From NCBI RefSeq assembly GCF_015690355.1, contig NZ_JADPRT010000003.1:248001-312000 (forward strand): 64,000 nucleotides of DNA, read 5' to 3'. How positions within the stretch are numbered: the first letter of the stretch is position 1; every line of letters starts with the position of its first letter. The notes below the pieces were generated by a model that saw only the letters and a program-made list of their open reading frames with translations, did no database searches and had not been told where the DNA came from. This document shows, piece after piece, positions 18,537-26,408 of this stretch. Both the position numbers and the translations under genes were made by a program. Origin of the DNA: Streptacidiphilus fuscans (GTDB lineage Bacteria > Actinomycetota > Actinomycetes > Streptomycetales > Streptomycetaceae).

Positions 18537-20159
18537 CTACCCCGCCTGTCCCGCCGCGAGCGCGTCGGGGCGGTCGGTGTCGCCGTGCCAGGTGGGCCAG
18601 CCCAGCAGGCGGGGGCGTTCGGTGACCCAGGCCCGGGTGTCCGCGCCGATCTCGGCGTCGATGAGGTTCTCCAGCAGGGCCCGGTAGCGGTCGACGAGGT
18701 CCCGGTGCGCCGGGTCCAGCGCCAGGTTGTGCAGCTCCGCCGGGTCCTGCTGCCGGTCGTAGAGGACGACGTCGTTGTCGGCCAGGAGCGCTTCGGTGTC
18801 GGACGGGCGGTTGGGGCGCAGCGGGGAGAAGTAGCGGCCGAAGGTGTAGCGCCGGTCGGTGTAGCCGCGCAGGAAGCCGCGCTTGTCCCAGTCCGGGCGC
18901 AGGTCTCCGGAGGCGATGCGCTTGGGAGCCTCCGGGTCGGCGAACTCGAACCAGAAGGAGGCGTCCAGCGTGGTGATCGACTCCACGGCGGTCAGCACCC
19001 CGTCGCGCACCGACTGCCCGTGCAGGGTCGGCAGCAGCGAACTGCCCTTGAGCGCCGGATGGCGGCCGGAGACCGCGGCCGCGTCGAGACCGGCGGCTTC
19101 AAGGAGCGTCGGGGCCAGGTCGACGGCGGACGCGAGGGCTTCCGTGCGGACCCCGCCGGGCACGTCCGGGTGGGTCAGGATGAACGGGACGTGGAAGTTC
19201 TCGTCGTAGACCAGGTTGCCCTTCTGGCGCAGGCCGTGGGAGCCGGCCATCTCGCCGTGGTCGGAGGTGAAGACGACGACGGTGCGCTCCGCCTGGCCCG
19301 ATGCCTCCAGCGCGTCCAGGACGAACTCGATGCTGCGGTCCACGTCGCGGATGGCGTTGAGGTAGAAGTTCAGGCCGTCTCGCCAGTGCCGCTCGTCGGC
19401 GACGGGGCCGAAGACGGTGTCGAGCATCCGGGCGTACTCCGCGACGGCCGGGGCCGCACCGGAGAGGTCGTCGTTCAGGCTGTCCGGCAGGTCGAAGTCC
19501 CAACGGCGCTGGTAGACGGGGATATTGGCCGCCGCGCGCGCCACCACCGCGTGGGCGAGCCCGAACGGGAGCTGGACCTGCGGCCGTCCGCCGTAGTCGA
19601 AGCTCATGATGTCGTGCGGATTGACGAAGTTGACGGCCATGAACCAGGGCTGGTCCTGGCTGACGACGGGCGCGCGGTTGCGCAGCCAGCGGACCGCCTG
19701 GCCGGCGATGACCGGGTCCAGCTTGAGTCCGGCCCAGGCGCCGCCGTCGATGTCGCCCCAGTCGTTGAACTCGCTGAACCCGTAGGGCTCCAGCGCGTCC
19801 GTCGTGGGTCCGGGGTTCTCGGGCGTGACGTAGGCGTTGGAGAGGTGCCATTTGCCCTGGTAGGTGCAGTAGTAGCCGGCCGAGCGCAGCATCGTGCCGA
19901 GGGTGCCCAACTCGGGGTTGAGCGAGCGGATGTACGGCATGTTGTCGTTGTCGTAGATCTCGGTGACGGGCAGGTGCTGCCCGGTGTAGATGACGGAGCG
20001 GGCGGAGCTGCACATGGCCGAGGCGGTGTAGTAGTTGTCGAAGGTGGTGCCTCGGGCGGCGATCCGCTCCCTGGCGGGGAGGGAGTAGCCCTCCGGCCGT
20101 GGCAGGGAGACGCGCTCCTCGTCGGTGACGATCAGGAGGATGTTGGGGCGGCTGGTCAT
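18537..20159 (-). CDS. Sulfatase
   Basis: Type I sulfatase of the alkaline-phosphatase superfamily. It has metal ligands at the N-terminus (NILLIVTDEE), the formylglycine-type catalytic cassette CSSARS at residues 50-55 followed by YTG, the GKWHLS segment and the second metal motif FTSDHGEMAGSHG. C50 would be converted to formylglycine. Position three of the cassette is Ser rather than the more common Pro or Ala. 540 residues, no signal peptide, so the enzyme is probably cytoplasmic. Substrate unknown. Confidence 0.9.
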   Translation of the reverse strand: MTSRPNILLIVTDEERVSLPRPEGYSLPARERIAARGTTFDNYYTASAMCSSARSVIYTGQHLPVTEIYDNDNMPYIRSLNPELGTLGTMLRSAGYYCTYQGKWHLSNAYVTPENPGPTTDALEPYGFSEFNDWGDIDGGAWAGLKLDPVIAGQAVRWLRNRAPVVSQDQPWFMAVNFVNPHDIMSFDYGGRPQVQLPFGLAHAVVARAAANIPVYQRRWDFDLPDSLNDDLSGAAPAVAEYARMLDTVFGPVADERHWRDGLNFYLNAIRDVDRSIEFVLDALEASGQAERTVVVFTSDHGEMAGSHGLRQKGNLVYDENFHVPFILTHPDVPGGVRTEALASAVDLAPTLLEAAGLDAAAVSGRHPALKGSSLLPTLHGQSVRDGVLTAVESITTLDASFWFEFADPEAPKRIASGDLRPDWDKRGFLRGYTDRRYTFGRYFSPLRPNRPSDTEALLADNDVVLYDRQQDPAELHNLALDPAHRDLVDRYRALLENLIDAEIGADTRAWVTERPRLLGWPTWHGDTDRPDALAAGQAG

Positions 20160-20506
20160 GATCTGCCCTTCGGGGTCGGCTTCCGTTTCTGGGGCGTCGG
20201 GCGATGCGAGTCAGCGGCCGTGATCAGATCAACCGTCTTCGTCGAGTTCTTCTTCGTCTCGTCTTCGTCTACGTCTTCGTGGCCAGCAAAGCCGCCCCGC
20301 GACGGGTCGGCGACAGGTGCTGATCCGCGCGGGTGGGGCATTCGTCCGTCCGTAGGACGCTCCGTGCGCGCCCCATGTCACCTGTGTCACCCGTTCGGGC
20401 GTGCGGGGTACCGCCTCGCGTGCGCCAATGGAGGGAGAGCAAGTCGGCGACGTCTGCGCGCCCGGAGAACAGGCGGTGGTGAGCAGGCGGTTGTGAGGAG
20501 ACGGCC
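20160..20506. other. 347-bp divergent intergenic region
   Basis: Between the sulfatase and the PLDc_N/SHOCT gene. It contains a run of CTTCGTC-like words (about 20229-20282) of low complexity. I recognise no operator, riboswitch or terminator; the promoters of both divergent genes should lie here. Confidence 0.5.
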
Positions 20507-20908
20507 ATGAACTATCCGCTGCTGAATGTTTTCTTCACCACCATGTGGGTCTTCTTGTGGATCATGTGGTTCTTCCTGCTCTTCCGGGTCTTCACCGACC
20601 TGTTCCGGGACGACTCGGTCAGCGGCTGGGGGAAGGCCGGCTGGTCGGTGTTCGTCCTGGTCCTGCCGTTCGTGGGCGTGCTCGTCTACCTGATCGCGCG
20701 CGGCAAGAGCATGGGCAAGCGCGAGGTCAAGGCGTCCGAGGACGCCGAGGCGAACTTCCGCGCCTACGTCCAGGAAGCCGCCGCCGGAACCACGCCGGCA
20801 GGCACGAGCCCGGCGGACGAGCTGAGCAAGCTCGCGGAGCTTCGTCAGCACGGCGACATCACCGAGGAGGAGTACCGGCGGGCGAAGGACCACGTCCTGG
20901 CGGCCTGA
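20507..20908 (+). CDS. PLDc_N / SHOCT-domain membrane protein
   Basis: A 133-residue protein with two transmembrane helices (residues about 8-30 and 46-66) forming a phospholipase-D-nuclease N-terminal (PLDc_N) domain, then a linker and a C-terminal SHOCT helix pair (ELSKLAELRQHGDITEEEYRRAKDHVLA). A strong GAGGAG precedes the ATG. SHOCT segments are thought to mediate oligomerisation or protein contacts; no enzymatic activity is expected. Confidence 0.85.
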   Translation: MNYPLLNVFFTTMWVFLWIMWFFLLFRVFTDLFRDDSVSGWGKAGWSVFVLVLPFVGVLVYLIARGKSMGKREVKASEDAEANFRAYVQEAAAGTTPAGTSPADELSKLAELRQHGDITEEEYRRAKDHVLAA

Positions 20909-21119
20909 CCTGCGGCTCGGACCCGCTGTCCGCCTGCGGCTCGGACCCGCTGCACTCCCAACCGGCCGGGAGGACGTGTCGGTACGGGCGCGGCGTCGTC
21001 GGCTGCCGCAGAGTTGGCGGACAGGATTGTTCCCGCAGTGCGCGTGGGGATCGGTGTAGTGACCGGCATAAGCAGCCAGCCGTACAGAAGCAGTCGCCTG
21101 CGCCGTCGGGCGGGGTTCG

Positions 21120-22469
21120 GTGAGTGACACCGCCTGGACCGGAGTCGCGGTCGCGGGGATCGCCGCCGCCTACGCGCTCACGTCGCGACGGCTGGCGTCC
21201 ACGCCGGTGTCCGCCGCGATGGTGTTCGTCGGCTTCGGAATCCTGCTCGGCCCGGTCGGCCTGGACCTGGTGAGTCTGCGCCAGGACAGCGCGGAGCTGC
21301 GCACGCTGGTCGAAGGTGCTCTGACGCTGGTGCTCTTCACCGACGCCACCACCGTGCGCCCGGCGGAGCTGCGCAGCGAGGGCTCGTTGGCGGGCCGGCT
21401 GCTGTCGATCGGGCTGGTCCTCACCATCGGAGCGGGATGGCTGCTGGCCTGGCCGCTCCTTCCGGGGCTGACCGTCTGGGAGTTCGCGCTGGTCGCCGCG
21501 ATCCTCGCCCCGACCGACGCGGCCCTGGGCAAGAGCGCCATATCCGATCCCCGTGTGCCGAGCCTGGTGCGGCAGACGCTGAACGTGGAGAGCGGACTGA
21601 ACGACGGGCTGGTACTGCCGTTCTTCGTGCTCTTTCTGGCCGCCACCCCCGGCACCTCGTACGCGCACGAGGGCATGGCGAGGACCATTACGAGCACTCT
21701 GCTGCTCAGTCCCGTCGTCGGTCTGGTGATCGGTGGTGTCGGCGGGCGACTCCTGACGCTGTCGCACGAGCACGGCTGGGTCACCGCCGAATGGCGCCAG
21801 ATCTACGTGCTCGCGGTGGCCTTCGGCGCGTACACGGTGGCCGTGGTCACCCAAGGGAGCGGCTTCATCGCGGCCTGGGTGGCGGGCTTCGCCTTCGCAC
21901 GGTCCCTGCGCAGCCCCGTCCCCGTCCCCGGCACCGGGAAAGCCGGAGCAGAAGCCGGGCCCCTGCAAGTGTCCCGGACGACCGAGACGGCCGAGGACCT
22001 GGCCGGCCTGCTGGCCGTCCTGAGCCTGATGTTCTTCGGCGCCGTACTGCTCGGTCCGGCCCTGCAGCACCTCAGCTGGCGGATCGTCGGCTACTCCGTG
22101 CTCAGCCTCACCGTGGTCAGGATGGTTCCGGTCGCGCTCGCCCTGACCGGCAGCGGACTCAGGCCGCCGACGGTGGCGTACGTGGGCTGGTTCGGCCCGC
22201 GGGGCCTCGCGTCGGTCGCGTTCGGGCTGCTCGTCGCGGAGGAGCCGGTCCACGGGGTGGAGCTGATCAGCCAGGTTGTGGCGATCACTGTCGGGTTGAG
22301 CGTGCTGCTTCACGGGGCTTCCGCGGCGACGCTCGCGGGCCGCTACGGGCGGTGGTACGAGCGGGCGAAGGCGGCCGCCACGGCGACGCGCGGCCTGCGC
22401 GAGAGCGCCGTCACGCCGGTCACCGCGCGCAGCCGCAGAGTCGGCCCGATCCGGCAACCCGAGAACTGA
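21120..22469 (+). CDS. Cation:proton antiporter (CPA1 type)
   Basis: Membrane exchanger of the CPA1/NhaP group, 449 residues with about 12 hydrophobic segments. The ion-binding region is recognisable as LAPTDAALG followed by [18 protein letters not shown] start at 21120. It probably exchanges Na+ or K+ for H+. Thirty-one base pairs later begins a small DUF202 membrane gene, so the two may be cotranscribed. Confidence 0.9.
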   Translation: MSDTAWTGVAVAGIAAAYALTSRRLASTPVSAAMVFVGFGILLGPVGLDLVSLRQDSAELRTLVEGALTLVLFTDATTVRPAELRSEGSLAGRLLSIGLVLTIGAGWLLAWPLLPGLTVWEFALVAAILAPTDAALGKSAISDPRVPSLVRQTLNVESGLNDGLVLPFFVLFLAATPGTSYAHEGMARTITSTLLLSPVVGLVIGGVGGRLLTLSHEHGWVTAEWRQIYVLAVAFGAYTVAVVTQGSGFIAAWVAGFAFARSLRSPVPVPGTGKAGAEAGPLQVSRTTETAEDLAGLLAVLSLMFFGAVLLGPALQHLSWRIVGYSVLSLTVVRMVPVALALTGSGLRPPTVAYVGWFGPRGLASVAFGLLVAEEPVHGVELISQVVAITVGLSVLLHGASAATLAGRYGRWYERAKAAATATRGLRESAVTPVTARSRRVGPIRQPEN

Positions 22470-22500
22470 ACCGAGCCGATCGACGAGCGAGGAGTGGGCG

Positions 22501-22906
22501 GTGCCCGAGCAGACACCCCGGCCGGACGAGGGCGAGTCCGCGACGCCTCCTCCCGCCGGGCGGCGCTGGTGGGAGGAGGGCGAAGAGCCCGACTACCGGG
22601 CGACGCTGGCGAACGAGCGCACGTTCCTGTCCTGGTCCCGCACCTCGCTGGCGCTGCTCGCCGGGGCTCTCGCGGTGCTGCGGCTGAGCGGGGTGACCCC
22701 CTCAGGCGCTCCGGCTGGCGCTGACGAGCTATCTGATCCTGCTGTCCGTCGCCGCCATGGTGGTCGGCTACCTGCTCTGGCGCGCGCGGCAGATCCACAT
22801 GCGCCGCCACGAGCCGCTGGGCCACACCCATGCCCAGACAGCCGGCCTGGCCTGCCTCCTCGGCCTGGCCGGGCTGGTGGTCGTCGCCGTGGTCACCGCC
22901 CACTGA
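22501..22906 (+). pseudogene. DUF202 membrane protein, frame broken by one extra C
   Basis: Starts with GTG at 22501 after GAGGAG. The first frame encodes a Pro-rich head and the DUF202 signature [23 protein letters not shown] to about residue 66. The reading then leaves the family at a run of five C (22697-22701). In the +1 frame the rest of the domain follows perfectly ([19 protein letters not shown], a second and a third helix, stop at 22904-22906). Deleting one C restores a single protein of about 134 residues with three helices. This is either a recent mutation, a phase-variable tract or a sequencing error. Confidence 0.85.
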
Positions 22907-23079
22907 CGGGCGGCCGGACGCTCAGATCACTTACGCCGCGGAATGGCATGACGTGAGCTTTGGGCTCCGCTGCCGAAACAGCGACCACAGAGGCGATGAG
23001 ACCCGTAGCGATGAAACGCGTAGGCTTCCCGGCTCGCCGCGAGTTTCATGACACTGTCCGGGGGCGTGGCAGCCCGGAC

Positions 23080-23817
23080 TCACCCCAGGCCACCTGCTTC
23101 CGGTGCGCCGACCGGCTTGGGGTGGGCCGACGTCAACTGCGCCACAGCGATCGGCATCAGCGACTCGATCGCATCGACTTCCGAACGGCTCATGGCGATG
23201 GAGTGGAGTTCGACCAGCGTGCTACCGACCCGCACCACGGTCGCATCCGCGTACTGGACGACTCCTGGAAAGTTGCTGTACGCGACATCGGCCCGAACCA
23301 CAAGACTTTCGTCGCCGAGGCGCGGTCCTGAGCCGTTGGCAAAGCTGCAGGTGCTGATCGCCACGCCGCTCTTCACCGAGACCGTCCTGCACGTGCTGAC
23401 CAGGGTCCGGATCGCCTGCATCGCCCGAACTGCTCCACCGCCGGAGAAGGCGTACAGCGTCTCCCCTCCAGGGATGACGCCGCCCTCGGGACTACGTCCA
23501 CCTTGAAAGTCCGCACCCACCGAGGAAACCGCCGACGCCGTGGCCTCGGCCACGATGTCTTCCCCGTACATGACGTCGCACCCCTGCGGCAGACCAGAGG
23601 GATCCGCGGGGCCGGTCTGCGTCATGGACGGATCCGGGTGCGAGGTCCAGCCGTCAGGCAGCGCCCCGGGAAGGAGACGCGCCCCGAGTTGCGTGACCGG
23701 CATGGGCGGTGACTCGGCTGACGAGTCCGAAGTCGGCTTGGCCGGGCCACCGCAGGAGACGACAAGACCCCCCGCCGCCAGCGTGACCAGCAGCCTGGCA
23801 GCCATGCAGGTCCGCAC
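23080..23817 (-). CDS. Putative lipoprotein
   Basis: A 245-residue exported protein. The signal sequence ends in a lipobox (LVVSC, Cys at residue 22), so it should be anchored to the outer face of the membrane. The mature part has several Cys residues and a beta-rich pattern resembling actinobacterial PknH-like extracellular sensor domains, but the match is weak. GTG at 23817 is preceded by GAGGA at a good distance; an ATG four codons in is possible. Function unknown. Confidence 0.75.
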   Translation of the reverse strand: MRTCMAARLLVTLAAGGLVVSCGGPAKPTSDSSAESPPMPVTQLGARLLPGALPDGWTSHPDPSMTQTGPADPSGLPQGCDVMYGEDIVAEATASAVSSVGADFQGGRSPEGGVIPGGETLYAFSGGGAVRAMQAIRTLVSTCRTVSVKSGVAISTCSFANGSGPRLGDESLVVRADVAYSNFPGVVQYADATVVRVGSTLVELHSIAMSRSEVDAIESLMPIAVAQLTSAHPKPVGAPEAGGLG

Positions 23818-23915
23818 CAGACATCCTCAGTTCCATCAGTTCGATCAAGTCGGTGCAACCTAGCAGCACGCACAGACCTCAGCCAGCGATCATTCGGCCG
23901 CTGAACAGGGACGAT

Positions 23916-24200
23916 CTAGTGACTGCGGCGGTGAACCGGCATCCCTGATTCTCCTGATGGATATTCAGGCAGAGGGATCCGAACGAGCCGAACCGCAGCG
24001 GCCCGCAGGTCGGCTTCCCAGGCACCGAACGCCTCGGGTGCCGCAACAGACTCGGGTGCCGCAACAGAGATGTAGTCCACGTGGTACTCCTCTCCGACGG
24101 CCTGGAGGAAGTCCCGCTCAGCTGGAGTTCGCGCCGTCTTCAGCCCCTGCCAGACCTGGCCTGCGACCTCTGCGGGTGTCACGGAACCGCCAACAGCACA
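23916..24200 (-). pseudogene. Gene remnant, C-terminal fragment of an unrecognised protein
   Basis: The minus strand stays open here and gives a protein-like stretch beginning SVTPAEVAGQVWQGLKTA and running to a stop at 23916, with an internal 18-bp duplication (SVAAPE twice). No credible start or upstream domain is present: the open frame upstream is the shadow of another fragment on the plus strand. I do not recognise the family. Confidence 0.4.
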
Positions 24201-24223
24201 TCGCAGTTGGGCTCGGACCAGCC

Positions 24224-24331
24224 CCGAACACCGCCATCCACGGCGGGTACAACGGAAACCTGTGGTGGACCTCCACCAACTGCGGTCCGTGGTCACTGGG
24301 CGGCATCTACCTGGGCACCTCGTTCCAATAG
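24224..24331 (+). pseudogene. Gene remnant, C-terminal fragment of a secreted-type protein
   Basis: A plus-strand tail ending GYNGNLWWTSTNCGPW...GTSFQ at 24331 has third positions that are nearly all G or C, as in real genes of this genome, but nothing upstream in frame looks coding. It seems to be the last ~35 codons of a lost gene. With the neighbouring minus-strand fragment it marks the 640-bp gap 23818-24457 as a decayed locus. Confidence 0.4.
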
Positions 24332-24397
24332 GAACGCCCCAAGGCGGACGCGGGCGACGCGTGCTCAGCAAGTCCGCTGCCCGACATCGGCAAAGCC

Positions 24398-24439
24398 AAG
24401 GGCCCGTCCGCCAGGTTCAACACTGACGGACGGGCCCTT
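24398..24439 (-). terminator. Terminator after the purine permease
   Basis: A perfect 13-bp stem (AAGGGCCCGTCCG at 24398-24410 with its complement at 24427-24439) and a 16-nt loop, 18 bp downstream of the permease stop. There is no long T tract. Confidence 0.75.
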
Positions 24440-24457
24440 GTCGTGCTCAAGCGCAGG

Positions 24458-25915
24458 TCACTGCCCGATCCCCAGCGCCGGCATCAGGTAGTAGAACGTG
24501 AACACCGCAGCGACCACGTACAGCGCGGCCGGCACCTCGCGCCAGCGCCCCGTGGCGATGCGCAGGATGCAGAAGACGACGAATCCGATCCCAATACCGT
24601 TAGTGATCGAGTACGTGAACGGCATGATCACCATCGTCAGGAACGACGGGATGGCGATGGTGAAGTCGGACCAGTTGATCTGGCCGATGCCGCTGGACAT
24701 GATCAGGAAGCCGACGACCAGCAGTGCCGGGGTGGCGGCCTGGGTCGGGACCATGGTGGCCAGCGGGGTGAGGAAGAGGGCCGCGACGAAGAAGAGGCCG
24801 GTGACGACACTGGCCAGGCCCGTGCGGGCGCCCTCGCCGACGCCCGTCGTGGACTCGGCGAAGCAGGTGCCCGCGGAGCTGGAGGTGGCGCCGCCGGTCA
24901 GGGTGGCGATGCCGTCGATCATCAGCACCTTGTTCATGCCCGGCAGGTTGCCCTGCTTGTCGAGGAGGTGGGCCTCCTCGGCCACGCCCAGGACCGTGCC
25001 CATGGCGTCGAAGAAGCAGGACAGCAGCACGGTGAAGACGAAGAGGACCCCGGTCAGCACGCCGACCTGACTGAAGCCGCCGAAGAGGCTGACCTTGCCG
25101 ATCAGGCCGAAGTCGGGCGTCGCCACCAGGTTGTGCGGGAGGGCCGGGACGGTCAGGCCCCAGCTGTCGGCGGGGACGTGCGCCGTCTTGTCGATGATCA
25201 TGGCCAGCACCGTGGCGACCACGATGGAGATCAGGATCGCGCCCGGGACCTTGCGGACGATCAGGATCAGCGTCAGCAGCGTGCCCACGACGAAGACGAA
25301 GGTCGGCCAGCCGTTCAGGTGGCCGTTGCCGCCGAGCTGGAGCGGGACCGTGGTGTGGGCGGCGTCGGGGATGCGGGTGACGAAGCCGCCGTCGACCATG
25401 CCGATCAGGGCGATGAAGAGGCCGATGCCGATGGCGATGGCCTTGCGCAGGCTGAGCGGGACCGCGGCCATGACGCGTTCGCGCAGGCCGGTGGCGACCA
25501 GGAGCATGATCGCGATGCCGGCCAGCACCACCATGCCCATGGCGTCGGGCCAGGTCATCTTGGGCGCGAGCTGGAGCGCGACGACGCTGTTGACGCCCAG
25601 GCCCGCGGCGAGCGCGATCGGGACGTTGGCGAAGACGCCCATCAGCAGCGTGGTGAACCCGCCGGTGACCACCGTGGCGGTGACCAGCTGGCCGCTGCTG
25701 AGGTGGTGGCCGAACTTGTCCGTCGCGGAGGACAGGATGATCGGGTTGAGCACGATGATGTACGCCATCGCGAAGAACGTGGCGGCACCGCCGCGGATCT
25801 CCCGGGCGAAGTTCGACCCCCGCTCGGAGATCTTGAACCAGGCGTCCAGCGCGTTGCGCGGTGGCTGAGATCCCGGGTCAGCGGGCGCGGTCGTGGCAGA
25901 GGCCGACGAGGTCAT
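24458..25915 (-). CDS. NCS2-family purine permease
   Basis: Guanine/hypoxanthine (AzgA/PbuG-type) proton symporter. The ATG at 25915 gives 485 residues with about 12-14 helices. It contains the AzgA-type segments REIRGGAATFFAMAYIIVLNP near residue 40, GLGVNSVVALQLAP, and the central FFDAMGTVLGVAEEAHLLDKQG followed by GATSSSAGTCFAESTTGVGEGARTG (shown in part). The open frame continues upstream but that part has no family similarity. Divergent from the DUF2530 gene, a common streptomycete neighbour. Confidence 0.9.
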   Translation of the reverse strand: MTSSASATTAPADPGSQPPRNALDAWFKISERGSNFAREIRGGAATFFAMAYIIVLNPIILSSATDKFGHHLSSGQLVTATVVTGGFTTLLMGVFANVPIALAAGLGVNSVVALQLAPKMTWPDAMGMVVLAGIAIMLLVATGLRERVMAAVPLSLRKAIAIGIGLFIALIGMVDGGFVTRIPDAAHTTVPLQLGGNGHLNGWPTFVFVVGTLLTLILIVRKVPGAILISIVVATVLAMIIDKTAHVPADSWGLTVPALPHNLVATPDFGLIGKVSLFGGFSQVGVLTGVLFVFTVLLSCFFDAMGTVLGVAEEAHLLDKQGNLPGMNKVLMIDGIATLTGGATSSSAGTCFAESTTGVGEGARTGLASVVTGLFFVAALFLTPLATMVPTQAATPALLVVGFLIMSSGIGQINWSDFTIAIPSFLTMVIMPFTYSITNGIGIGFVVFCILRIATGRWREVPAALYVVAAVFTFYYLMPALGIGQ

Positions 25916-26031
25916 GGAGCAGGTTCCTAGCGCATTCAGTCTGCGCGGCCCGGTCAGCGCCTCGCCTCGGCGGGCGAGGTCACACGGGCACGGCGGACCG
26001 CTCTGTCGTTCGATCTCGTCCAGTATCAAAT

Positions 26032-26044
26032 AAACAAAATGTTT
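26032..26044. promoter_or_regulatory. AT-rich palindrome in the permease/DUF2530 divergent promoter region
   Basis: AAACAAAATGTTT (5-bp arms, 3-bp centre) lies in the only strongly AT-rich patch of the 185-bp gap. It may be a repressor site or a promoter element for the permease. Confidence 0.35.
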
Positions 26045-26100
26045 TGGCCATCTGCGCGCGTAGATTGGAGGAAAACACAAAGCGGTACGCTCAGGACTGT

Positions 26101-26398
26101 GAAGATGCCCGGGCTCGTGAAGAAGACCGCAAAGCTGCCCGCCGCGCCGCCGATGGAGGCCAACGACGTCGCCATCGTCACCGGCGGGACGGTGCTGTGG
26201 CTGCTCGGCTTCCTCGTGCTGATCCCGTTCCACAGCTCGCTTTCGGCGCACGGCAAGGGCAACTGGCCGTGGATCTGCCTGGCCGGATTCGCGCTCGGGC
26301 TGCTAGGGATCTGGTACTGCCGCAGGCGGCGCGACGCGATCCGTCGCGACGCCGCCGCGCGGCGCGCCCAGCAGGCGACGGAGGAACCCCCCGCCTAG
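26101..26398 (+). CDS. DUF2530 small membrane protein
   Basis: About 98 residues with two hydrophobic helices (GTVLWLLGFLVLIPF and WICLAGFALGLLGIWYC) and a basic C-terminal tail, matching the DUF2530 layout. GTG at 26101 is taken as start; an ATG two codons on is equally possible and neither has a clear ribosome-binding site. Function unknown. Confidence 0.75.
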
Positions 26399-26408
26399 GG
26401 TCGGCGCT

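Noticed and set aside
18468..20510. 680-codon plus-strand open frame
   Set aside because: Antisense to the sulfatase, whose catalytic motifs are clear on the minus strand; the antisense product resembles no protein.
22907..23079. Short minus-strand peptide beginning MKLAASREAYAF
   Set aside because: About 40 codons without a ribosome-binding site or family resemblance, between two convergent genes.
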